Shown in pieces: positions 6,852 to 14,504 of a DNA stretch of 18,848 nucleotides. Source of the DNA: an uncultured Pseudomonadota bacterium (GTDB lineage: Bacteria; Desulfobacterota_B; Binatia; UBA9968). The DNA is taken from positions 1 to 18,848 of the forward strand of contig CAMLCX010000029.1 of NCBI GenBank assembly GCA_946478635.1. The letters are read 5' to 3'. The notes under the pieces were generated by a model that saw only the letters and a program-made list of their open reading frames with translations, made no database searches and was not told where the DNA came from. A program made the position numbers and the translations under genes. The number at the start of each line of letters is the position of its first letter. Positions within the stretch are counted from its first letter, which is position 1.

Positions 6852-7279
6852 TCTCGCAAAACGCGCCGTTACTTATTTTTTCATTTTACAGCGTGGTTTT
6901 TTGGTCGGCTTGCGGTTCGGAGGAGCTGGCGAAACAGGCCGAGCTCATTCGCCAGCAGAAAAGCGAAATAGCTCGCCAGGAAAAGATCAAAGAAGAGCTT
7001 ACGGCTGAAAAGAAAAAACAAGAAGATTGCCTGCGCGCCTTTCGCGACTATTTCGACAAGGCGCAGTTATCGAAGAACCGTGATGAAACGATAGCCCTGT
7101 ATCGACAGGGCTTGAAGATTTGTCCGGATGACGACGTGGCCCACTACGAGTTGGGCCGCGCGCTGGCGGACGCCGGCCGAACGGCCGATGCTGCCGATGC
7201 CTTCGAAGCAGCGCTTCAAATTAACCCTGATTTTGCCGATGCCAAAAGACAGCTTGAGGCCATCCGAAGAAACCGCTGA
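6848..7279 (+). CDS. TPR lipoprotein with N-terminal coiled coil (second of a tandem pair)
   Basis: The 143-residue protein starts in an ATGA overlap with the previous stop, so translation is probably coupled. The first 21 residues are hydrophobic and end WSAC (C22). The tryptophan at -3 and the lack of any Lys/Arg before the hydrophobic stretch make this an atypical lipoprotein signal. A Lys/Glu/Gln-rich coiled coil follows (about 25-58), then a TPR-like domain (60-143) that aligns without gaps to the first protein, sharing RAFR.YFD.AQ, NRDE, ICP.D, ELGR and FEAAL.INP. C61 and C92 match the cysteine pair of the paralogue, so a disulfide is possible. The pair is evidently a tandem duplication. 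The exact role is unknown. Confidence 0.8.
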   Translation: MISQNAPLLIFSFYSVVFWSACGSEELAKQAELIRQQKSEIARQEKIKEELTAEKKKQEDCLRAFRDYFDKAQLSKNRDETIALYRQGLKICPDDDVAHYELGRALADAGRTADAADAFEAALQINPDFADAKRQLEAIRRNR

Positions 7280-7323
7280 CCGATTTGTCCGTTAAAAATT
7301 CAATTGCCGGATCGGAGGCGCTT

Positions 7324-8097
7324 ATGCTCAGGACGCTCGCCGCGCTGTTCTGTCTAGTACTTTATTCATCGCCGGTTCACGCCATCGATGATAAAAAGCT
7401 CGTCGATTTAACCTACTCGTTCAGCGAGGATACGCTTTACTGGCCGACGGCAAAGCCCTTTCACTTGGAGAAGGTAAGCGAAGGCCGGACACCGGCGGGC
7501 TACTGGTACTCTTCGTATAACTATAGCGGCTCCGAGCACGTCGGCACGCACCTGGACGCGCCGTTTCACTTTGCCGAAGGCAAGTGGACCACCGAGCAGA
7601 TTCCCTTGTCACAAACCATCGGCCCGGCCGCGGTGATCGACGTGCGGCGCAAGAGCGCTGAGAATGCCGATTATCTCCTGGCCATCGAAGATATCCGCGC
7701 GTGGGAAAGATCCCACGGCCGATTACCGGCAGGTGCGATCGTTCTGATCCATTCCGGCTGGGGCAAGTACTGGGGTGACCGCAAGCGTTACTTCGGCACC
7801 GATCAGCCGGGCAATGACACCGACCTTCATTTTCCCGGCTTATCGCCGCAGGCGGCCGAGTTTCTCATTAAAGAACGCCGCGTCAAGGCCGTTGGCATCG
7901 ATACGCCCAGCATCGATCAAGGCCCCTCTCGCGATTTTCCAGCGCATCGAATACTCGGCGCCGCCAACGTGCCAATCTTTGAAAATGTTGCGCGATTGGA
8001 GCTGATGCCGCCGAAGGGCGCTACGCTTTTTGCCATTCCAGTGAAGATCAAAGGCGGCAGCGGCGCGCCTTTGCGGGTGTTCGGATTGCTGCCATGA
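7324..8097 (+). CDS. Exported cyclase family protein (kynurenine formamidase-like metal hydrolase)
   Basis: The protein is 257 residues from the ATG at 7324, chosen because GGAGG (7314-7318) lies 5 nt upstream; an in-frame TTG at 7285 has no such site. A signal peptide with a VHA cleavage site at residues 18-20 predicts export. The cyclase-family metal motif HxGTHxDxPxHF is intact at 72-83 (H72, H76, D78, H82), and AVGIDTPSID later matches the family core. Characterised relatives hydrolyse N-formylkynurenine or isatin (isatin hydrolase) with Mn or Zn, or act on cyclic amides; the substrate here is not predictable. The signal peptide is notable because KynB-type enzymes are usually cytoplasmic. 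The spacing to the lipoprotein pair is short (44 nt), so the three may be co-transcribed. It could belong to the same ring-compound catabolism as the upstream cluster; this is inference. Confidence 0.88.
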   Translation: MLRTLAALFCLVLYSSPVHAIDDKKLVDLTYSFSEDTLYWPTAKPFHLEKVSEGRTPAGYWYSSYNYSGSEHVGTHLDAPFHFAEGKWTTEQIPLSQTIGPAAVIDVRRKSAENADYLLAIEDIRAWERSHGRLPAGAIVLIHSGWGKYWGDRKRYFGTDQPGNDTDLHFPGLSPQAAEFLIKERRVKAVGIDTPSIDQGPSRDFPAHRILGAANVPIFENVARLELMPPKGATLFAIPVKIKGGSGAPLRVFGLLP

Positions 8098-8157
8098 AGA
8101 GGCGTCGAGAATTCAATCGGGCCGTTTAACACGGGCTGATTTGAGGGCATTTCATTT

Positions 8158-8186
8158 TTGCTTTCGCGCGATAAAACCCATATATT
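8158..8186 (+). promoter_or_regulatory. Candidate sigma70-type promoter for the efflux operon
   Basis: TTGCTT at 8158-8163 and TATATT at 8181-8186 are separated by exactly 17 nt. The expected transcription start near 8193 leaves a short leader carrying GAGGAGGA (8201-8208) before the ATG at 8218. This placement also argues against a longer TolC-like protein starting at 8158. Confidence 0.5.
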
Positions 8187-8217
8187 CTGCGGGCCTGATC
8201 GAGGAGGAACCGAATCT

Positions 8218-9603
8218 ATGACCGCACGGAATTTTCTTTTTATTTCGCTGGTGGCAGGTGTGCTTGCGCAAGGAGTCCTCGCCGCGGCCGACGCCGCGGA
8301 GATTACAATGCAAGTTCAAGCGGTGCCATCGGCTCAAAGTTCCCTGTCACCCACCGGTAAAATTCTAACGATAGAAGACGCGGTGCAAATCGGCTTGCAG
8401 AATCACCCCAGGATCAAGTCGGCCAGCGAACGAATCGGCTCCCAGGCGGCCGTGCTGGGACAGCAGATGTCAGCGTATTATCCGACGGTGAGTCTAAACA
8501 ATAGATACCAAACCTCGCAAAGCAGCACGAATGGCGGCGCCGCCGAAGCATCAGAGTCGTATTCCAGCCAAGCAAGCTTCAATATGACGCTTTATAACTT
8601 CGGAAAACGCGAAGGCAATGTGCAGGCTGCGCGAGATACGCTGAGCGCTACAAAAGAGGACTATACGACGACGATGCAGGACATCATCTTATCGATCAAA
8701 CAGGCCTATTACGTTTACCTGGGCACTCAAGAAGTCGTCCGGGTCCGTCGCGAGACGGTCCGCAGCCGCGAATTGCTGGTGCGCCAAGCCAGGGGGTTTT
8801 ATGAGGTGGGCACGCGCGCTCGCATCGACGTGGCGCGCGCCGAAGCGAATCTCTATAGCGCGCAAGCCGATCTCATCGCCGCCGAGAATAATGTCAAGAT
8901 CGCGTGGGTGACGTTGCGTAACGCCATGGGATCGCCGCGCCTGCCTGAGCAGCCCGTTGCGCCGGATTCGCCGGAAGTCGAATTGTCCATGAATCTTGCG
9001 GGCGCCCGGGACATCGCCTTCGACTCGCGTTCCGAACTAAAAAGCTTCGATGCCCAGCGCAGATCCGCCGATCAGCTGATTGCCGTGGCCCGGCGGGGAC
9101 ACTTACCCGATCTCCTGTTCGATGCCAGCTATGGGAGAAGGCACGTGAGTAACGAACCAGGGCTAAATACGTTTCCACTGCAACCCACCTGGTCCGTGGG
9201 GTTAAATATTGTCATTCCCATCTTCGACGGTTTCCGCACTACGAACCGAGTCGAGGAAACGTTGCACAACTATTACAATATCAAGGCCCAGGAAGAGGAC
9301 CGCCGGCAGCAGATTGCGCTGGATGTCGAGCAGAGTTACCTTAGGGTGGTGGAACTTCAAGAACGCATAAATGCGACCGACTCGGCAGCCAAGGCGGCAA
9401 AGGAAAATTTGGATTTGGCGCAGGGACGTTATCAAGTCGGGGTTGGGTCGATCATCGAGGTTACCGACGCGGAGACTCTTTACACGGACGCCCAAACCAC
9501 CTATATACGCACAATTTACGACTACAAGATCGCTGATGCGCAACTGGCACGGGCGATGGGCGATACTCGAGTCGGTGTGTTAAAACCAGGGTCGATCAAA
9601 TGA
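8218..9603 (+). CDS. TolC-family outer-membrane efflux channel
   Basis: The protein is 461 residues from the ATG at 8218, which has a strong GAGGAGGA Shine-Dalgarno 9 nt upstream and gives a clean Sec signal peptide (hydrophobic 5-25, alanine-rich cleavage region). Two outer-membrane efflux protein repeats are visible. The first is about 49-247 (LTIEDAVQIGLQNHP ... YEVGTRARIDVARAEANL ... LRNAMG), the second about 268-455 (GRYQVGVGSIIEVTDAETLY ... LARAMGD). The G(T/S)...(D/E)V..AE pattern in both halves is the TolC hallmark. It should form the trimeric outer-membrane duct for the adaptor and RND pump encoded immediately downstream. The order channel-adaptor-pump is less common than adaptor-pump-channel. 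Substrate is unknown. Confidence 0.95.
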   Translation: MTARNFLFISLVAGVLAQGVLAAADAAEITMQVQAVPSAQSSLSPTGKILTIEDAVQIGLQNHPRIKSASERIGSQAAVLGQQMSAYYPTVSLNNRYQTSQSSTNGGAAEASESYSSQASFNMTLYNFGKREGNVQAARDTLSATKEDYTTTMQDIILSIKQAYYVYLGTQEVVRVRRETVRSRELLVRQARGFYEVGTRARIDVARAEANLYSAQADLIAAENNVKIAWVTLRNAMGSPRLPEQPVAPDSPEVELSMNLAGARDIAFDSRSELKSFDAQRRSADQLIAVARRGHLPDLLFDASYGRRHVSNEPGLNTFPLQPTWSVGLNIVIPIFDGFRTTNRVEETLHNYYNIKAQEEDRRQQIALDVEQSYLRVVELQERINATDSAAKAAKENLDLAQGRYQVGVGSIIEVTDAETLYTDAQTTYIRTIYDYKIADAQLARAMGDTRVGVLKPGSIK

Positions 9604-9637
9604 TCAGGCTGCCGGGAAAGGGTCAACAGACGTCGCT

Positions 9638-10924
9638 ATGAAACGTTCTCTCTGGATCGTTGCATTTCTAGTCATCGTGGGCGGTTTTGCCGGCCTCCAG
9701 CAATATCAGTCCTGGTCGCTCAATACGCCGCAAGGCGATACCCAATCAACTTCCGAAAAAGCCGCCGGCTCGGGTCCAGGCCGACCGTCTGGCACCGGCA
9801 GGCAAACGGGCGGCCGGTCGCGTGGTGGAGAAGTTGTTCCCGTGATGGTAGTCACCGCTGTCCAGAAGGCCGTGCCGCTGCAGATTCGCGCGGTTGGAAA
9901 CGTCGAAGCCTACACGACGGTGTCTGTGAAAAGCCAGGTGACCGGAGTGCTTACCCAGGCCCATTTCAAAGAAGGGCAGGACGTGAAAAAGGGTCAGCTG
10001 CTTTTTACTATCGACCCGCGTCCCTTTGAAGCGGCACTGAAGCAGGCTGAGGCCAATATGGCGCGCGACGCCGCCCAACTCAAGAATCTGCGGGAACAGG
10101 TGCGGCGCTATGCTGAGCTCGTTGAAAAGCAGTACGTCTCGCGCGAACAATATGATCAAATTAAAACCAACGCGGATGCCGCCGAATCGGTAGTCGATGC
10201 CGACAAAGCAGCCGTGGACAATGCGAAGGTTCAGCTCAGTTATTGCTATATCTATGCGCCGGTAAATGGACGGGCTGGCAGCCTGTTGATCAATGAAGGA
10301 AACTTAATTCGCCTCAATGACGGCGCCCCGTTAGTCGTTATCAACCAAATCAACCCGATTAATGTGACCTTTGCCGTTCCCGAGCAGCATCTGGCCGATT
10401 TGAAGCGACACATGGCCGGAGGGAAGCTACGAGTCGAAGCCACCTTTCAGTCAGATGAGGGACGACCGGAACAAGGGTTTTTAGCTTTCGTCGACAATGC
10501 CGTCGACCGTTCGACGGGGACGATCAAGCTGAAATCGGAATTTACCAATGGTGAACGACGGCTGTGGCCGGGGCAATTTGTCAATGTTATTCTCACGCTC
10601 GAGACCCAAGGCAACGCGGTGGTGGTACCGTCTGAGGCGATCCAGATCGGTCCCGAGGGCCAGCAGGTTTTTGTCGTGAAGGAAGACAAGCGCGTGGAAA
10701 TGCGCCCTGTGACAGTCGGGCGAACCCAAGAAGGCGAAGCGGTGATTGCCAAGGGGCTCTCTGCCGGCGAGATCGTCGTCCTCGAGGGACAGTTTTTGCT
10801 TGGACCGGGGTCTCGCGTGGAGATCAAGGGTCAGGCAAAAACTGACACCAACCTTAGCGGCGGCGGGGAGGCGAAAAAGCGAGGCAGCGGCAGAGGAAAA
10901 ACCAAAGGTGAAGGTGCGTCATGA
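9638..10924 (+). CDS. RND efflux periplasmic adaptor (MdtA/AcrA-type membrane fusion protein)
   Basis: The 428-residue protein has an N-terminal membrane anchor (residues 5-20) without a lipobox, then a Gly/Arg/Ser-rich linker (43-66). Next come a biotinyl-lipoyl half (about 97-125, VTGVLTQAHFKEGQDVKKGQ), an alpha-hairpin coiled coil (about 130-205) and the second lipoyl half with YAPVNGRAG. Beta-barrel and membrane-proximal domains follow (STGTIKLKSEF, LWPGQFVNV, VVVPSEAIQ.G, VVLEGQ). These segments resemble MdtA closely. The tail (410-428) is rich in Gly, Lys and Arg. A GGGAAAGG site at 9614-9621 precedes the ATG. The gene starts 34 nt after the TolC-like gene and overlaps the RND gene by 4 nt, so a single operon is likely. 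It bridges the inner-membrane pump to the outer-membrane channel. Confidence 0.94.
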   Translation: MKRSLWIVAFLVIVGGFAGLQQYQSWSLNTPQGDTQSTSEKAAGSGPGRPSGTGRQTGGRSRGGEVVPVMVVTAVQKAVPLQIRAVGNVEAYTTVSVKSQVTGVLTQAHFKEGQDVKKGQLLFTIDPRPFEAALKQAEANMARDAAQLKNLREQVRRYAELVEKQYVSREQYDQIKTNADAAESVVDADKAAVDNAKVQLSYCYIYAPVNGRAGSLLINEGNLIRLNDGAPLVVINQINPINVTFAVPEQHLADLKRHMAGGKLRVEATFQSDEGRPEQGFLAFVDNAVDRSTGTIKLKSEFTNGERRLWPGQFVNVILTLETQGNAVVVPSEAIQIGPEGQQVFVVKEDKRVEMRPVTVGRTQEGEAVIAKGLSAGEIVVLEGQFLLGPGSRVEIKGQAKTDTNLSGGGEAKKRGSGRGKTKGEGAS

Positions 10925-13900
10925 ACATATCCGAGCTGTTTATTCGACGGCCGGTAACGACAACCTTGGTTATGGTCGGCATCGTTATTTTCGGGTTTCT
11001 CGGTTACAAATCACTGCCCGTAAGCGACCTCCCGACCGTCGACTTTCCGACCATTACGGTAAACGCCAACCTGGCCGGCGCGAGCGCCGAGACTATGGCA
11101 TCTTCAGTGGCGACGCCGCTGGAGAAAAATTTTTCCACCATTGCCGGCCTCGATTCCATGAGTTCGACCAGCACTCTTGGCCGGACGCAAATTACTCTGC
11201 AATTTAGCTTGAACCGTAATATCGATGCGGCAGCGCAGGATGTCCAATCGATGATTGCGCGTACGGCGCGTGACCTGCCGCCCAGCATGACGAACCCACC
11301 TTCATATCGGAAGGTTAATCCCGCTAATAATTCCATTTTGTTGCTGGCGTTGACTTCGGATTCGCTGCCATTGTCGACGGTGGATGAGTTTGCTCAAACC
11401 ATCCTGGCGCAGCGTATCTCGATGGTCAACGGGGTCGCTCAGGTCGATGTATTTGGTTCACAGAAGTATGCCATCCGGGTGCAGTTGGATCCGAACCAGC
11501 TGGCGGTGCGGCAGATCGGCATAGATGACGTGGTCAACGCGATCCAACGGGGTAACGTCGATCTCCCCGTCGGGACCCTGGATGCTCCCTCGCGCGCGTA
11601 TACACTGGTTTCCGACGGTCAACTGACATCGGGCGCAGCGTTTCAGTCCCTGGTCGTGACCTATCGAAACGGCGCTCCCGTGCGCATTCAAGATGTCGGC
11701 CGCGCCATCGACAGCGTTGAGAACAACCGTGCGGCCAGCTGGTTCAAAGAAAAGAGGGCGGTGATCCTCGGCATTCAACGCCAGCCCGGCGCCAACGTTG
11801 TCGAGGTCGTCGACGCGGTTAGCGCGCTTCTTCCCGGATTACGCGCTCAAATCCCACAGTCGATCAAGCTCGAAGTCTTTTTCGACCGCACCCAATCGAT
11901 TCGCGAATCGACGCATGACGTTCAACTCACGTTGATTGGAACCGTTTTTCTGGTCATTCTCGTTATCTTTCTTTTTCTGCGCAACGTGTCAGCGACGATC
12001 ATCCCAGGCCTCGCGGTGCCCATGTCGATCATTGGCACTTTCGCCGTGATGTACTTGCTCGACTTTAGCCTCAATAATTTGTCGCTAATGGCGCTGACTC
12101 TCGCTGTCGGTTTCGTCGTCGACGATGCCATCGTCGTCTTGGAAAACATCGTGCGTCATATGGAATTGGGTGAAGAGCCCTACGATGCCGCGGTCAAGGG
12201 CGCGCAGGAAATTGGCTTTACGATCGTGTCGATGACGATCTCCCTGGTGGCGGCGTTTATTCCGGTTTTGTTCATGAGCGGCATGCTCGGCCGGCTTTTG
12301 CGTGAATTCGCTGTGACCATTTGTGTGGCGATACTCGTTTCAGGGTTCATTTCACTCAGCTTAACACCGATGTTATGCAGCCGTTACCTGCGCCCGCCGC
12401 ACGACCAAAAACATGGACGGTTCTACCATTTTCTCGGGCGCTGCCTCGACGCGATGAACCAGACCTACGAAATCACGCTCTCCTGGGTTATGCGCCACCA
12501 TGTTACGACTATGTTGGCTTCGGTGGTGGTGTTGGTGGCAACGATCTACATATTCGGTCTGGTGCCCAAGGGCTTTATCCCGAGTGAGGATACCGGTCAG
12601 ATCCTGATCAACACAGAGGGGGCGCAAGGAGTTTCAGTTGAACAGATGGTGAAAAATCAGCAGCAGCTTGCCGCCATCGTCGCCAAGAATCCCAACGTGG
12701 AATCGTTTTTCTCCAGCGTCGGGGTCGGCGGAGCGGCGTTGACCGGAAATACGGGCCGGATCTTCATGAAGCTCAAGTCGCGTCGCGAGCGAACGCTCAA
12801 TGCCGACGAGGTGATACGGGAATTACGGCCCAAGCTCACCCAGGTTCCTGGCATCCGCGTTTCGTTGCAAAATCCGCCGGTGATTCGTGTCGGTGGCAGG
12901 TTGAGCCGAAGTCTCTACCAGTTTACGCTGCAGAGCCCCGATGCGCCGGAACTTTATCGCTATGCTGCTTTGTTCGAAGAACGCATTAGAGCGCTGCCGG
13001 ACTTTCGCGACGTGGGCAGCGACCTGCAGTTAAAAAACCCGCAACTCAAGGTCGTCCTAGACCGCGACCGAGCTTCGACCATGGGCATTACCGCTCAAGG
13101 CATTTCTCAACGGCAAGTCGAAGAGGCGTTTTGGAACGCTTATGCGACCCGGCAGGTTTCAACGATCAATACGCCTAATAATCAGTATCAAGTGATCGTG
13201 GAGATTGATCCCAAGTTTCAGAACGACCCATCGGCCCTGGCGATGCTCTACATTCGCTCGACAACCGGCCAAGCCGCGTCGGCTCAGCCGATGGTCCCTC
13301 TCGGATCACTGGCAACGCTCAGCTATACAGTGGGCCCGATGTCGGTGAACCATTCCGGCCAGTTGCCCTCGGCGACAATCTCATTCAATCTTCGCGAGGG
13401 CGTGGCGCTGGGCGACGCGGTCGAACAAATCAACAAACTGGCGCGGGAAGTCATGCCGGCTACAATCACCACCACGTTCCAAGGCACCGCTCAGGAGTTT
13501 CAGAAATCGATCGCCAGCTTGTGGATCCTCCTGGCCCTTGCCGTTTTCGTCGTCTATCTGGTTCTGGGCATTCTCTATGAAAGCTTCATTCATCCGTTGA
13601 CAATCCTTTCCGGTCTTCCCTCGGCCGGCCTTGGCGCGCTGATCGCGCTGTATCTTTTCAATATGGACCTAAGCATCTATGCGTTCGTCGGTTTGATCAT
13701 GTTGATCGGTATCGTCAAGAAGAATGCGATTATGATGATTGACTTCGCCCTGGAGGGCCAGCGCAACGAAGGCAAAGCGCCGGCACAGGCAATCTACGAA
13801 GGCGCCCTGGTGCGCTTCCGGCCGATTATGATGACAACCATGGCGGCGATTTTTGGTGCCCTGCCGATTGCGATCGGATGGGGCGCAGGGGCCGAAGCGC

Positions 13901-14109
13901 GGCAACCGTTGGGCATCGCGGTCGTCGGCGGCCTGATCATCTCGCAAATTCTAACGCTTTATATTACGCCGGTGGTGTACTTGTATCTGGAAAAATTGCA
14001 GGAATTCCTCGTTGGCTTGCCGGCGAGGTTGCATGGGACGAGCAAAGTTGCTTCTCCAGCTCCGCTCGGCATCGATCATTCCGCGCCTCATAAGATTCCA
14101 GAAACATAG
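10921..14109 (+). CDS. RND-family (HAE1-type, MdtB/C-like) multidrug efflux permease
   Basis: The 1062-residue protein has the expected HAE1 length (about 1030-1060). It begins FIRRPVTTTLVM, followed by TM1 and the Val/Asp-Pro porter entry (LPVSDLPTVDFPTITV). The proton-relay aspartates are D401-D402 in GFVVDDAIVVLENIVRHME, and the TM10 lysine is K934 in GIVKKNAIMMIDFA. Two tandem halves with large periplasmic loops are visible. It is a proton-driven inner-membrane antiporter working with the adjacent adaptor and channel. The start overlaps the adaptor stop as ATGA, so translation is coupled. Sequence style is closest to MdtB/MdtC, but only one permease gene is present, so a homotrimer is likely. 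Substrate range (drugs, bile-type amphiphiles, aromatic products) cannot be told from sequence. Confidence 0.96.
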   Translation: MNISELFIRRPVTTTLVMVGIVIFGFLGYKSLPVSDLPTVDFPTITVNANLAGASAETMASSVATPLEKNFSTIAGLDSMSSTSTLGRTQITLQFSLNRNIDAAAQDVQSMIARTARDLPPSMTNPPSYRKVNPANNSILLLALTSDSLPLSTVDEFAQTILAQRISMVNGVAQVDVFGSQKYAIRVQLDPNQLAVRQIGIDDVVNAIQRGNVDLPVGTLDAPSRAYTLVSDGQLTSGAAFQSLVVTYRNGAPVRIQDVGRAIDSVENNRAASWFKEKRAVILGIQRQPGANVVEVVDAVSALLPGLRAQIPQSIKLEVFFDRTQSIRESTHDVQLTLIGTVFLVILVIFLFLRNVSATIIPGLAVPMSIIGTFAVMYLLDFSLNNLSLMALTLAVGFVVDDAIVVLENIVRHMELGEEPYDAAVKGAQEIGFTIVSMTISLVAAFIPVLFMSGMLGRLLREFAVTICVAILVSGFISLSLTPMLCSRYLRPPHDQKHGRFYHFLGRCLDAMNQTYEITLSWVMRHHVTTMLASVVVLVATIYIFGLVPKGFIPSEDTGQILINTEGAQGVSVEQMVKNQQQLAAIVAKNPNVESFFSSVGVGGAALTGNTGRIFMKLKSRRERTLNADEVIRELRPKLTQVPGIRVSLQNPPVIRVGGRLSRSLYQFTLQSPDAPELYRYAALFEERIRALPDFRDVGSDLQLKNPQLKVVLDRDRASTMGITAQGISQRQVEEAFWNAYATRQVSTINTPNNQYQVIVEIDPKFQNDPSALAMLYIRSTTGQAASAQPMVPLGSLATLSYTVGPMSVNHSGQLPSATISFNLREGVALGDAVEQINKLAREVMPATITTTFQGTAQEFQKSIASLWILLALAVFVVYLVLGILYESFIHPLTILSGLPSAGLGALIALYLFNMDLSIYAFVGLIMLIGIVKKNAIMMIDFALEGQRNEGKAPAQAIYEGALVRFRPIMMTTMAAIFGALPIAIGWGAGAEARQPLGIAVVGGLIISQILTLYITPVVYLYLEKLQEFLVGLPARLHGTSKVASPAPLGIDHSAPHKIPET

Positions 14110-14148
14110 CTCAGAACGAACAACTGGCCGCGGTTTAATGATTGTATG

Positions 14149-14182
14149 CGGGCTAGCTTTCCGGCGCGAAGCTAGCCCGTTT
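14149..14182 (+). terminator. Rho-independent-type terminator after the efflux operon
   Basis: CGGGCTAGCTT (14149-14159) pairs perfectly with AAGCTAGCCCG (14169-14179), an 11-bp stem with a 9-nt loop and only a short T run (14180-14182). It lies about 40 nt after the RND stop. The stem strength supports termination; the weak U tract lowers certainty. Confidence 0.6.
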
Positions 14183-14280
14183 GCGTGTATGGGTCTATCA
14201 CTTGCGGCTGTCGAGCAGCGTTTGTCTTCCAGGGCGGATTTCGATGATCATTAGCCTGGATTATTCGCAGCAAACCGACA

Positions 14281-14452
14281 ATCGAGGCATAACCCCTCCA
14301 GAGCGAAGGCAAAGCAGTCGTGCCTTGAAGCGGCCAATGGACGAACTGCTTTCGCCGCTAGTCGTGAAAAGGTCAAACACTTTGCCCAGCGATGATCGAT
14401 ACGAACAAACATTTGCGCCGATGCCTTCGCTCCTCCAGGGTTACGCCTCGAT
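14281..14452. repeat. 172-bp element bounded by a 31-bp imperfect inverted repeat
   Basis: The arm 14281-14311 (ATCGAGGC ... GAGCGAAGGCA) matches the reverse complement of 14422-14452 at about 25 of 31 positions. The main disagreement is a central pentamer, CTCCA, which has the same orientation in both arms instead of being inverted. The interior has a second stem: AAAGCAGT at 14311-14318 against ACTGCTTT at 14345-14352. It may be a MITE-like relic or a structured RNA; no family is recognised. Confidence 0.55.
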
Positions 14453-14504
14453 CGACACGGTGTCATCGGTTTTCCTCGTAGCGTGAATAATCCGGGTTAG
14501 GATA

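Larger units (their letters stand above)
14110..14504. other. Non-coding gap between the pump and the second adaptor
   Basis: This 395-bp stretch holds a strong hairpin (14149-14179) right after the RND gene and a 31-bp imperfect inverted repeat pair at 14281-14452 enclosing a further small hairpin. A 101-codon frame crosses it (14181-14486) but has no ribosome-binding site, no recognisable domain and biased composition only from chance. I see no convincing promoter, though one should exist for the gene starting at 14505. Confidence 0.55.

Noticed and set aside
14281..14452. Integron attC recombination site
   Set aside because: Imperfect arms with AAC/GTT-containing ends recall attC, but the conserved RYYYAAC and GTTRRRY core boxes are not met and no cassette structure or integrase is present.
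14181..14486. A 101-codon plus frame between the pump and second adaptor
   Set aside because: No ribosome-binding site or recognisable fold, and it runs across both arms of the inverted repeat.
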